This document shows positions 6,501 through 12,911 of a DNA stretch of 22,500 nt, piece by piece. The notes beneath the pieces were generated by a model. That model did not search any database, was not told the DNA's origin, and saw nothing but the letters and a program-made list of their open reading frames with translations. Every line of letters starts with the position of its first letter. Position 1 is the first letter of the stretch. The stretch spans positions 4,811,718 to 4,834,217 of the forward strand of contig NC_091588.1 in NCBI RefSeq assembly GCF_042767895.1. Direction: 5' to 3'. The DNA comes from Penaeus vannamei (Eukaryota > Arthropoda > Malacostraca > Decapoda > Penaeidae). The translations under genes were made by a program, and so were the position numbers.

Positions 6501-9324
6501 CTTAAGAATTAAATCAATGACCAAGTGTTATTCCTTAACTTGATGTGGAATCTTGCTTATACTTTGTATCTTGGCTTTGACATATATAAAGCTTTATTTT
6601 TATCAGCGGCAGCTCAGTAGGACAATATGCAATACCTCTTTAGCTTTTCTGGTGATGGACCTAATCTTGATACCAGTCTTGCCCTATGTGTTATTCCCCT
6701 TATTACAACTATCTTAACCATATTGCATAATTTTTGTATACCAGTCTATTTCACACTTTGCAGACCATTTCTCATATTTCAGACCATACTGTAATCCATT
6801 CCTAACTCTGCAATCCATTTCTGGTATTGCAGACCAATTCTCATATTAGACAAGCATTGCAAGTTCTCATTTCAGATATCTTTGTCATACTATAATCCAT
6901 TTCCCACTTTGCAATCCATTCCTCATAATGTGGCCCATTTCTTAGCTTACTCAGGCATGCAGCCCCTCATCATCATTTATCTTATTGAAATCCATTATAA
7001 CACATTTGTTTTATTGCACAGGCCCGCATTCCGAGCCCACTGACAGCAGAGCAGGAAGCAAAGGAACAGGCAAAGGAAATTGAAAAGAAGAAGGCACAAG
7101 AAAAAGCCAGAGAGGAGAAGGAGAGAGAGAGGAAACAAAAGGAAGAAGAAGCCAGGAGAGAAAGAGAAGAGAAAAAAAGATTTCTCAAATTAAGTGACAG
7201 AGAGAAGGTACATGGTGGTATTTTTTTCTGTCGCTCTTCTTGCCTACTGCTTTTGCTTCTGTTTGCATTCTCTATTTCTGTTATTTTCTGCATTTTTAGA
7301 AATCAAGGGCCATCACTGAATAATTGAATGAGTGATATTAGCTAATATCCTTCAGATTAGATCTGACACTGCTATCATTTCTCTAAAACAAGATTAGTAT
7401 ATGGATAAAAAGTGAAAGAGAAAGGAATTTCCAAGACCAAAGAAAGTCATATCTTTTCAAGGGAAGTCAATAGGAATAATGTATATTTTTTTCATTCTTC
7501 ATAGATGTTTGTTTTATTGTGACAGCTCAACTCGTAGGTGATATTTTGGGGCATAAGTAAATAAATCATTAATATAGTGTCCCCCCTTCTTTTGATGATT
7601 TAGGAAGAAATAACTTTTTTATGGTCATATAGTTTTACCAGGTATTCTTTGATTCTCTCTCTTCACCTTATTGCTTGACTCGGAACAAAATCTTATTCAT
7701 GGTCAGGAAATATATGATTTCATACATATTGTGGTTGGGTTAGCAGAATGCATATATATTGTTTTGAAGATGTATTGAATGCATAATAATGGGTGCACAG
7801 AGAATCCTTTGTAAAGAATTTGATTGAATTACCAAAATTTTAAAGAGAAACATGTAAAATACAGGCTCCTGCAAAAGAATATGTTCAATGTCATAATGAA
7901 AACACATATAAGTACATTATTACGAATGTGTGTTGAATACCGTATGGTGGAAATTTGATTTTCAAAGCTGAATGAATATATGTCTTGAATTGTGAGTTTG
8001 CACTACATAAATGGTAGAATGTGAAAAAAAGCAGATAGATAGATAAATAGACAGATAGATAGGTAGATAGATCAATAAATTGAGGATATAGATAGATAAA
8101 TTGAGAGTATAGATAGAAAAATATGAATATTAATAAAGATGTAAATATAAGTTTATAGTGATGTTGGATGTAGAAAATCATCATTAACACCATGTACAGA
8201 GAAATACCACTTCTAGTGACTAATAACTAAAGGTGAGAGATGGTAGCATTAGAAAATATATGTTGTTAAAAGCCAAATATTAATATTTTTGTTATAAACA
8301 TTATAATTACTATATTTTTATTGATATGACTAACAGCAGCAGTATTAAGATATTATCGAAAATCAAGGAAAATGGTAAACAGGTGAGACAGGTAGTTCTC
8401 GTAATTGGCTCATTGGTGACGTAGTACTTAAGGAGCCATCTCTGTGTAAAAACAATTCCTAAATTAAACACATAGTGGGCATGGCATGTACGCACATGCC
8501 ATCCCTGTCGGCAAGTGGTTAATATTTTTGAGAACTCCCCTATTTCTCTGAAAAAGGAGTAAAAGAGTATTGTTTTTTTCAATATGATCTAGAAGTTATC
8601 TTGTGTGAAGTAAAGCTAATGTTTAGGAGTTAGCTTAGGAATTCTGTTATCCCATTGATGCCAGGAGGGCACATGTATAGTTAATTAATTTTGTTTACAC
8701 TTGGATAACTCCACACATGTTTTGTCAGTGAGGTGTCTATTATTAACCCAACCTGATCTTACTTGTTTATCCTTTCAGAAAGATTACTGATAATATTGTC
8801 AGTAACATTATGATAATCATAATGTCATCAGTAACAGCAAAGATAGGATTAGAGAAAGAGAAAAAAAGGGAAATTTAAGGAATATGGTAATCAAGAAGTG
8901 ACTAAACACTTGTGGAACCATCTATGTGTAGACAAAATACATTGGACAGTGCAATATATTAAAATTACAACTCGACTATAGACGTGTTTGCCAGGGTAGA
9001 ACCTTTTTGACCTTCACTTTTCTATGTTTATTAAGATAAAGTGTCAATGTATTGATCTTGTCTTCCTTTAAACAGTGGACTTTTAATTCTAAAAATGATT
9101 TGTTGGAAATGAAATAAAGCCTCAACTCCATAACCTTTCAGAGAGCTTTGGCGGCTGAGAAGCGATTCCTGCAACAACAACAGAGCACTGGTGCTGTCCC
9201 AAGCATCCCAAAACAGCGTTGCTTCATGTGTGGGAAGGACATCACAGGCATGGTGCCATTTGAGTACAATGACTTTAAGTTTTGTACAACAAAGTGTGTC
9301 CGTGAACATCGGACAAAACAGTAG
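488..9324 (+). CDS. ANKZF1: ANKZF1 / Vms1 orthologue: ribosome quality-control peptidyl-tRNA-cleaving factor (13 exons, 5' partial)
   Basis: Exons 488-578, 879-1082, 1447-1524, 1825-1925, 2143-2257, 2677-2831, 3501-3723, 4022-4357, 4591-4701, 5063-5201, 5467-5608, 7022-7207 and 9142-9324 total 2064 nt: 687 codons plus TAG, with all junctions GT-AG and in phase. Residue numbers count from the first visible codon. The domains are a C2H2 finger (C53, C56, H69, H75), an acidic stretch (about 106-124), a VLRF1 domain (about 126-320) with the GGSQ motif (Q219) at the position of the family's catalytic glutamine, a Lys/Ser-rich linker (about 340-370), ankyrin repeats (about 436-545), a charged helix (about 574-627) and a CX2C-X17-CX3C finger (C654, C657, C675, C679). 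Known family role: cytosolic, recruited to stalled 60S subunits, cleaves peptidyl-tRNA to free the nascent chain, binds p97/VCP, and protects mitochondria. The human protein is about 726 residues, so little is missing at the N terminus. No frameshift or internal stop is seen; the copy looks functional. Confidence 0.95.
879..1082 (+). CDS. ANKZF1: ANKZF1 exon with the N-terminal C2H2 zinc finger
   Basis: It is preceded by CACCGCAG and followed by the strong donor GTGAGT. It encodes CSLC, then a 12-residue spacer, then HYRLDWH, the family's long-spaced C2H2 finger with the very conserved H-Y-(K/R)-L-D-W-H-R signature. In the yeast and human proteins this finger lies just before the release-factor domain and has been linked to ribosome binding. 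The exon ends in phase 1. Confidence 0.92.
   Translation, partial: NTVPSAYPCSVLVSPARPLSHSAHFAKLHLLAVRSKSVITAWTGIVATSRGPWLANPHSLRNSSCKI
1315..1423. repeat. Intronic simple repeats: (CAGA)n and A/G-rich tract
   Basis: The intron 1083-1446 holds about five CAGA units at 1315-1333 and an A-rich tract with scattered G at 1389-1423. Nothing else is recognisable in the intron. Confidence 0.8.
1447..1524 (+). CDS. ANKZF1: ANKZF1 acidic linker exon
   Basis: Acceptor TTTTCTTTTAG, donor GTAAAT. The exon encodes DVSSLSGSDDDDEEEGEEG and a short tail, matching the Ser/Asp/Glu-rich segment (LSSISGSEDSDS-type) found after the zinc finger in human ANKZF1. The acidic run is longer than in the human protein. 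Both ends are phase 1. Confidence 0.88.
1525..2142 (+). other. ANKZF1 introns 3 and 4 (flanking the exon at 1825-1925)
   Basis: Introns 1525-1824 and 1926-2142 are AT-rich with usual GT and AG ends. I see no further gene, RNA or repeat in them. The first intron of the visible set (579-878) is similarly featureless. Confidence 0.6.
1825..1925 (+). CDS. ANKZF1: ANKZF1 exon, start of the VLRF1 domain
   Basis: It encodes VLRKQARMFFCNADGNVISV followed by YRAILFNKK, aligning with the first strands of the VLRF1 (Vms1/eRF1-like release factor) fold. The donor is GTCAGT at 1926. A better-looking GTAAGT four bases on (1930) would break the frame into the next exon, so the weaker donor is chosen. Confidence 0.88.
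2143..2257 (+). CDS. ANKZF1: ANKZF1 VLRF1 core exon
   Basis: It encodes a linker and then VNVAVILLGGGHFAAAVFK, the buried strand-turn-helix of the VLRF1 domain (human counterpart CVVLMAAAGHFAGAIFQG). Acceptor ATTTTTTTGCAG, donor GTATTG. It ends in phase 1. Confidence 0.92.
2258..2676 (+). other. ANKZF1 intron 5
   Basis: It starts with an ATTTT-rich low-complexity stretch (about 2263-2300) and then a purine-rich block of GA/AAG words on the + strand (about 2355-2420). The exon at 2143 stays open in a shadow frame through the donor, so retention would add about 45 residues, but there is no sign that this is used. Confidence 0.6.
2677..2831 (+). CDS. ANKZF1: ANKZF1 exon carrying the catalytic-loop glutamine of VLRF1
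   Basis: It encodes VIIHKTFHNYTVRAKQGGSQ, then SAKDGQSG and GASLRRYNE. HKTFHxYTVRAK and the LRRYNE block are family hallmarks. Q219, in the GGSQ loop, sits where the GGQ-like catalytic glutamine of Vms1 and ANKZF1 lies (established for the family). The acceptor at 2671-2676 is chosen because the AG four bases later would create an in-frame stop. Confidence 0.94.
2832..3500 (+). other. ANKZF1 intron 6 with long T/C-rich tract
   Basis: From about 2850 to 3085 the + strand is an imperfect T/C-rich tract built from CTGTTTCT and TCTCT words. The rest is AT-rich, with a purine patch near 3270-3340. No gene is seen. The acceptor at 3485-3500 has an excellent polypyrimidine tract. Confidence 0.65.
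3501..3723 (+). CDS. ANKZF1: ANKZF1 exon, C-terminal part of VLRF1
   Basis: Acceptor CTTCTCTCTTCTGCAG, donor GTAAGC. The exon encodes an amphipathic helix (HIQELMESWKTHLERCDLIF) followed by a strand and the DDRLRTIPFPTKRAKFSEVK block. This corresponds to the human segment with RLWDIPLATRRPTFQEL, which completes the VLRF1 fold. It ends in phase 1. Confidence 0.93.
4022..4357 (+). CDS. ANKZF1: ANKZF1 large low-complexity linker exon
   Basis: This 336 nt exon continues in frame from 3723. After a short helix it encodes a run rich in Lys, Ser, Pro and Glu (about residues 340-370), a Ser-rich and acidic patch (SSSSESLVDDEDD) and a second charged tail ending at donor GTGAGT. It corresponds to the disordered linker between VLRF1 and the ankyrin repeats in human ANKZF1, where sequence is not conserved. 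The basic-then-acidic pattern is seen directly; its role is unknown. Confidence 0.85.
4591..4701 (+). CDS. ANKZF1: ANKZF1 exon, start of the ankyrin region
   Basis: Acceptor TTGCATTTCAG, donor GTATGG. It encodes VVWNEIYTSCRTGNKDRLEI, comparable with human LWNALLAACRAGDVGVLKL, the degenerate first ankyrin repeat. Both ends are phase 1. Confidence 0.88.
4702..5062 (+). other. ANKZF1 intron 9
   Basis: AT-rich intron with normal ends. No repeat or gene is recognised. The following intron, 5202-5466, contains a short (GA)n tract at about 5231-5247. Confidence 0.6.
5063..5201 (+). CDS. ANKZF1: ANKZF1 exon with the main ankyrin repeat (first part)
   Basis: Acceptor TTTTCTCTCAACAG. The exon ends inside the ankyrin motif, in KKDRTMLHIAAESGHKDIL, and the tryptophan codon (residue 518) is split across the intron (phase 2). 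TxLHxAAxxGH is the ankyrin signature. The donor is GTAAGG. Confidence 0.9.
5467..5608 (+). CDS. ANKZF1: ANKZF1 exon, end of ankyrin repeat and conserved RRFM block
   Basis: It completes the ankyrin motif with YLLEHGCDPAASDNKG and then encodes DKETRNTFRRFMAQHP and KKYDYKQ. The last two blocks are almost invariant in the family (human DKSTRNEFRRFMEKNPDAYDYNKAQ). Acceptor TTGCTTTTGAATAG, donor GTAATA, phase 0. Confidence 0.93.
5609..7021 (+). other. ANKZF1 intron 11 with decayed TAACC-type and 21-22 bp repeats
   Basis: This 1.4 kb intron has two patches (about 5845-5985 and 6340-6450) dense in CTAAC, CCTAA and TAACC words, like a decayed arthropod telomeric repeat read on the C-rich strand. About 6740-6955 is a decayed tandem repeat. 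The remainder is AT-rich with no coding signal. Confidence 0.55.
6740..6955. repeat. Decayed minisatellite, unit about 21-22 bp
   Basis: The words TTTGCAGACCATTTCTCAT and TGCAATCCATTTC recur in varied form about ten times, with copies such as TTGCAATCCATTCCTCAT near the end. Unit length and copies are uneven, which indicates an old array. Confidence 0.6.
7022..7207 (+). CDS. ANKZF1: ANKZF1 coiled-coil exon with VCP-interacting-like region
   Basis: It encodes ARIPSPLTAEQEAKEQAKEI, a long Lys/Glu/Arg helix, and RFLKLSDREK. IPxPLTxE and LSDREKRALAAE are family landmarks on either side of the helix. In the yeast and human proteins the p97/VCP-interacting motif (VIM) lies in this helix. Here the best candidate has Ala-Gln in place of Ala-Ala, so p97 binding is plausible but not shown by the sequence. 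Confidence 0.92.
8033..8118. repeat. Degenerate (GATA/TAGA)n microsatellite
   Basis: AGATAGATAGATAAATAGAC-type units run with interruptions through three sub-blocks separated by AAATTGAG words. The interruptions suggest an old array. Confidence 0.8.
8295..8458 (+). repeat. Dispersed repeat, copy 1
   Basis: It shares landmarks in the same order with 8780-8940: an ATTAT/GATAT start, TAACAGCA, an A/G-rich middle, ATGGTAA, and a tail GGAGCCATCTCTGTGTAAA matching GGAACCATCTATGTGTAGA. The copies are diverged. No coding capacity is seen; it may be a SINE- or MITE-like element. Confidence 0.55.
8481..8502. repeat. Small perfect palindrome
   Basis: ATGGCATGT (8481-8489), a four-base loop ACGC, then ACATGCCAT (8494-8502). 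It lies just after copy 1 of the dispersed repeat and may mark its terminus. Confidence 0.7.
8780..8940 (+). repeat. Dispersed repeat, copy 2
   Basis: Second diverged copy of the element at 8295-8458, in the same orientation about 480 bp away. The best-conserved part is the tail at about 8906-8938 (ACACTTGTGGAACCATCTAT). Confidence 0.55.
9142..9324 (+). CDS. ANKZF1: ANKZF1 terminal exon with C-terminal Cys4 zinc finger and stop
   Basis: Acceptor CATAACCTTTCAG. The exon encodes RALAAEKRFLQQQQ, then CFMCG, a 16-residue spacer including MVPFEYNDFKF, then CTTKCVREHR, ending at TAG (9322-9324). The four cysteines form CX2C-X17-CX3C, matching the C-terminal treble-clef-like finger of human ANKZF1 (CWSCGASL and FCSTRC). 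A short Gln run is specific to this copy. Confidence 0.95.
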   Translation, partial: RALAAEKRFLQQQQSTGAVPSIPKQRCFMCGKDITGMVPFEYNDFKFCTTKCVREHRTKQ

Positions 9325-9925
9325 TCTATAGTAGTGGAAGCAACAGATGGTAGAGATACAATAAATGATGGATGTGAGATGCTGGAACAATGGATTCTCT
9401 TGCTCTGTGATCATATTTCTAGTGTTATGGGGACAGTGGATTCTCAAGTTATGTGGTCATATTTCAGGGGTCTTTGGGACGTCCCTGTTCCTCCACCTTT
9501 CTTGAAGCTCTCAGGTGTTCACAAACATGAATTGTTAAGTGTTTTAGGATCATTCTTTTATTATGAATATTACCCAAATATCCAGTTTACAATTATTATA
9601 TCACATAAAATTAAAGCAAACCCAATAATTGCAAAGGAATACTCACTTGCAAAAGGGTTTATTCTGAATACTGAACTGCCACACAAACCTATGAGTTAGA
9701 ATAGCAAGTTTTGTATGTGATCTTATATTATAAAGAAAAAAGATGTTTTCTAGTCATGATAAGAGTTTCAATTTGGATGCTGTGTATTTTATGGGTTTAA
9801 ATATGTTATATTTAGTTCGTGCAGACATGCATGGCCATGTGCATATATTTCCATTTTTTTGTTGTGTTGATTCTGTTGAATATCCATAAATATTTTTCCA
9901 ATAAACTCTAAAGGTACCAAAGACT
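9325..9925 (+). other. ANKZF1: ANKZF1 3' UTR
   Basis: AT-rich non-coding sequence runs from the stop codon to just past the AATAAA at 9900-9905. It contains an imperfect ~30 bp direct repeat (9391-9420 and 9437-9467, 46 bp apart). The 3' end is inferred from the signal only; no transcript evidence is available. Confidence 0.6.
9900..9905 (+). terminator. Polyadenylation signal AATAAA of ANKZF1
   Basis: A canonical hexamer lies 576 bases after the stop codon, followed by CTCTAAAGG and a T-rich stretch. It is the first perfect AATAAA after the stop in the transcribed direction. Cleavage would be expected about 15-25 bases downstream. Confidence 0.6.
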
Positions 9926-10193
9926 TTTCCTTATGATACTACCAAACCTCAAAGCTAAGCTCATTATTAAAGTTATTTGTTTTATATGAGGTCTTAGATG
10001 ACACATTTCAATTTACAAAATGATCACCCATCAAAGGCATTCATGGAGAATGATAGAAAGGGGATCAAATCCTAATTCACCAAGCAAACAAAGCAAGCTG
10101 CTGGTCCCATGGGGAGAGCAACCACTGAGTTGTAATCCTGCATTAAGCATGGGAACCCTGCAGGGAGGGTTGAAATTTTTACATCCACACTGA
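9926..10193. other. Intergenic sequence between ANKZF1 and the LINE remnant
   Basis: From about 10,030 the composition is less AT-rich and resembles the element downstream (for example GGGAACCCTGCAGGG near 10,150). It may therefore be the 5' flank of the retroelement. No gene is seen. Confidence 0.4.
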
Positions 10194-11082
10194 ATGGCCT
10201 TCAGAATGTACAATTTAGACAAGTGGTGTAGACCTCAGACAAGCTGTCAGGATGGAGGCTTGGAGCTTATGACTATTGTGAGAGAAATAAGCCAACTAGG
10301 GGTGGAGTTTACTGTCCTTTCAGAGGTAAGCAGACACGACAGTGTCATGGTCAGTGAGGGTGTTTACATTTTATAATGGTTGGGTTATAGTGATTGTCAT
10401 TACTTACAGGGGCTATCATAGCCATCTCCAGCAGACTCCAGCCCTCTGTTGTGGAGTTCCAGTCGATGAGAGTATTATGGGTTCAAGACTGAAATATGTG
10501 TTTGGCTTCATGTCTCATATTGTTGTGTATGATCCTTCCAACTGATGTAAACTTAACATGAAAAGCATGGCCTGTGCCAAATTTGCATATATTTCAGTAA
10601 CTTGTGTTGTGTTCAGTTGCACTTGAGCTGGTCACGAGATATGTGTCAGCTTAGGAGCTCATACCAGTAGTGAGAATAGCCACTTATGATAATTTGTGAG
10701 GTCCCAGAGATTTATGATTACCAACTCCAGTTGCCACTGCCCAGACCTGCATCATTGGACCTAGAGCAGTGATTCAAGAAATGCATCAATTGTTAGCACT
10801 TGGTAGGGGAACATCTAGAAATGCAGGATTTTCCAGTGCTAAGTTGTAAAACTTGTAGAATAGTTATGGCTACTTTCAGGCCCAATTTTAAATCTACCCA
10901 AGGGTGGTTTGCCTGAAAGGGGCATGGATGCTCTGGGATTTGCTATGGCATTTTCTAAACAATGCACAGTGTTTGACAATCTGAAGGACTCTATTGCACT
11001 GTGGGACATCTCCAAATGTAAAACATTATGCAACCTAGAGGCCATTGGTGACTGCTTGAGTAGAAAGCAGACTTTTATCTAA
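10194..11082 (+). mobile_element. Decayed LINE: endonuclease (EEP) segment, RTE/CFDP2-like
   Basis: Translated in pieces, this stretch follows the exonuclease-endonuclease-phosphatase domain of retrotransposon proteins often annotated as craniofacial development protein 2-like. Pieces in order are REISQLGVEFTVLSEVSR (10,281-10,334), then after a frameshift VPVDESIMGSRLKYVFGFMS (to about 10,520), FVRSQRFMITNSSCHCPD (about 10,692-10,745), a short NCRIF-type block near 10,830, and FDNLKDSIALWDISKCKTL (about 10,971-11,027). Order and spacing fit the family, but several stops and at least one frameshift make it dead. Assignment to the RTE clade is from recall of the family; a LINE endonuclease origin is firmer. 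Confidence 0.8.
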
Positions 11083-11168
11083 CAGGACTAGAGGCCATGG
11101 GTGTGTGTTGCATGAGTCAGCTGTCTAAAAATGGGAATCACATCAATCTCTGGTACATTAGAATTGGT

Positions 11169-11790
11169 CTATGCTGAACCATATGGGCTAGTGCCGAGGG
11201 GGGGGACCATCGACACATCCACCCATCGTTTCCAGTAACATGTGCCCCTCTTGGAGAAGCAGATCCATCGCCCATTTCTATTCTCTTCACAACAGTTCTT
11301 ATCGATGTTTCCTAGACATTGCTGTCTAGGTTGATCTATTGGCCTTCTCCACCCTGGATTATCTCTAGAGAAGACAACCTGATGGAGTTGAGCCAAGTGG
11401 CCTAAGTTAGCAGCCCTGGACTGTGCAATTAACAGGTCCTACACTGGGCTCATGGTGTAACGGTTGGTTGGACACGTGATCCTGTCAACTAATGCCCCAT
11501 GATCCAATGGAAGTACCTGTTGCAAAAAGCATCAAGACGAGACTCCAATGCACAAGATAGTCAAAGTCTTCCTTCCATACAGCAAAGTTGTAAGTAACAG
11601 GCCTACAAATACTCTTAGATTGATTCTTATGGTATCTCCAAATACTCTTACTGAGCGAGTTCATGGCACCTTCTGCCAGATCAATCTGTTTACTAACTTG
11701 ACCCACATGTAGTCCAACTAGTACCTGTGTTATTCTTTTCACTCGTACCAATATAGCAGGTTGCATGGATGTTGGGTAAATAATCTGTAC
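11169..11790 (-). mobile_element. Decayed LINE: reverse-transcriptase C-terminal segment, 5'-truncated
   Basis: Reading the - strand from about 11,766 down gives QIDLAEGAMNSLSKSIWRY, then in another frame SRLDAFCNRYFHWIMG, then DHVSNQPLHHE (about 11,450-11,485), NLGHLAQLHQ and VVFSRDNPGWRRPIDQP (to about 11,320), ending near 11,169. This order (GAMNSLxKSIWR, SRLDAFxxRxLRxIMG, VSNQRL, RDNPxWRRPxGRP) is that of the C-terminal part of LINE proteins common in decapods. There are stops and frameshifts, so it is a relic. The endonuclease and RT core are absent upstream, as in a 5'-truncated insertion. Confidence 0.8.
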
Positions 11791-12650
11791 TTAGTTCATT
11801 CCTACACTACAAAGAGTTGTCATCGTCTCTCACATCGATTTAAACCTGGTGTAGGCTGTACTTGGTATTGTTCTAATGGCTCCACTTAAAGCTAAGTTCT
11901 CTCTCAAATTGCCAAAATGTTTCCTCTTGTCTCCTTCAAGTAGGATTGTCTAGCTCCACTTGCTAGTACCCTTGAAACTACTGCTTCAAGTTCTCCAAGT
12001 AGACACCCTTCGTGTTCAGAGTAAGCGAGATCTACCTTGGTCCATTTTTGCTTAGTTCCCCCACGACATGAGATAGTTGCTGATTCAGTTGGGATTCCAC
12101 TGCCGTTTTTTCTAGCTCGTGGGTATTTTGGAGGAACAACAATACCATCAAGCATGGCTGAATTAGTCTCTAATCTGTTTAGTACTAAACTCCTAAACTT
12201 AAACTGTTGAGTAAAATGTTCAATTTGATAAGTCGTCAGCCAACTATATTCACTGTATTGGAAACCCAGGATGAAAGCATTGAACTCACGAAATCCCAGA
12301 AATCCCAGGTTCATGGGTTCGAATCCCGAGGTTTCCGCTTGTTCCAAACCCTATTTCTATGAGAATGTTAGGAATGGCTACCACTGGTACTTTCGAAGCT
12401 TCAGCAAACGGTAATTAAAAATAAGGGTAATTAAAAGTAAGGGGAGTGAGCACCAGGGAAGTTTTGTTCATGACTTGTGAGTATCAGGCAACGTATATGA
12501 ACGTCAGGTTTGTAAAGTAAGTGAATACCAGGTAAGTAAAGCAGGCAACGTAAGTGTGTCAGGCAGCTATGTTAAAGTAACGTAAGGGAACGCTAGGTAA
12601 GTCCACTCCAATTTCGTTTGATTGCCGCTTAAATTTTTTGCATAAAAACA
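11791..12650. other. Unrecognised sequence with one 147-codon open frame and degenerate short repeats
   Basis: A - strand open frame (11,904-12,347, 147 codons) shows no family I recognise and may be chance or part of an unknown mobile element. About 12,420-12,610 has irregular direct repeats built on CAGGTAAGTAAAG and CAACGTAAGTG-like words. A GGTTCGAATCCC motif lies at 12,318-12,326 on the + strand. Confidence 0.4.
12260..12336 (+). other. tRNA-like fragment (B-box with flanking complementary 7-mers)
   Basis: GGTTCGAATCC matches the RNA polymerase III B-box. GGAAACC at 12,260-12,266 is the exact complement of GGTTTCC at 12,330-12,336, which are placed like the two acceptor-stem strands. 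I see no A-box and no credible D or anticodon arm, so this is at best a decayed tRNA or the head of a tRNA-derived SINE. Confidence 0.25.
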
Positions 12651-12730
12651 TGTATATTAATAATAATAAGGTCGGACCAGAAACCACTCCAGGTGTTGCT
12701 TTGGCAAACTTGCACATATTGCCACTATCA

Positions 12731-12840
12731 GAGGCACGTGCTGCCGAAAACCAATCAGAGAACTTGTTTGTAGTAACATATTAGAGGATAACCAATCAGG
12801 AAGCGTCTTATCTTTCAAAACAATATGGCGCCTTAGAATA
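12731..12840 (+). promoter_or_regulatory. Candidate promoter: E-box, two CCAAT boxes, YY1-like site
   Basis: CACGTG at 12,735-12,740, CCAAT at 12,751-12,755 and 12,792-12,796 (both in the form ACCAATCAG), then CAATATGGCGCC at 12,821-12,832, which resembles the YY1 site (CAANATGGCGGC) often found just past transcription starts. Order and spacing fit a TATA-less promoter reading +. No exon is recognisable downstream, so it may be the promoter of an unseen gene, a non-coding RNA or a mobile element. Confidence 0.35.
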
Positions 12841-12890
12841 CTTTGTTGTGTGTTGGTGTGCGCCACTCTAGACTCTAGATCTAAACTAAA

Positions 12891-12911
12891 CTTATAGTTT
12901 TAAACTATAAG
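12891..12911. repeat. 21 bp palindrome within a larger imperfect inverted repeat
   Basis: CTTATAGTTT, one T, AAACTATAAG: a perfect 10 bp inverted repeat. Weaker complementarity extends outwards (CTAAACTAAA on the left, TCAGTTCAGTTAAG on the right). It lies some 60 bp after the promoter-like cluster. Confidence 0.75.

Larger units (their letters stand above)
7208..9141 (+). other. ANKZF1 intron 12 (1.9 kb), repeat-rich
   Basis: This is the largest intron. It holds a GATA-type tetranucleotide tract, two copies of a dispersed repeat and a small palindrome, listed separately. The open frames on either strand here (for example - strand 7891-8193) follow the simple repeats and show no family features. 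Confidence 0.6.

Noticed and set aside
11448..11470. CATGGTGTAACGGTTGG looked like a tRNA A-box (tRNA-Gln or SINE head)
   Set aside because: Read on the - strand it encodes VSNQPLHHE, in frame order with the surrounding LINE C-terminal peptides, and there is no B-box at the right distance downstream.
12260..12336. A complete tRNA gene
   Set aside because: B-box and acceptor-like ends are present, but no A-box, D-arm or anticodon stem can be drawn and the T-stem is mispaired at its base. Kept only as a low-confidence fragment.
11904..12347. 147-codon - strand frame as a gene
   Set aside because: No family recognised, no splice or promoter context, and it lies beside dead LINE pieces; it may belong to another unknown element.
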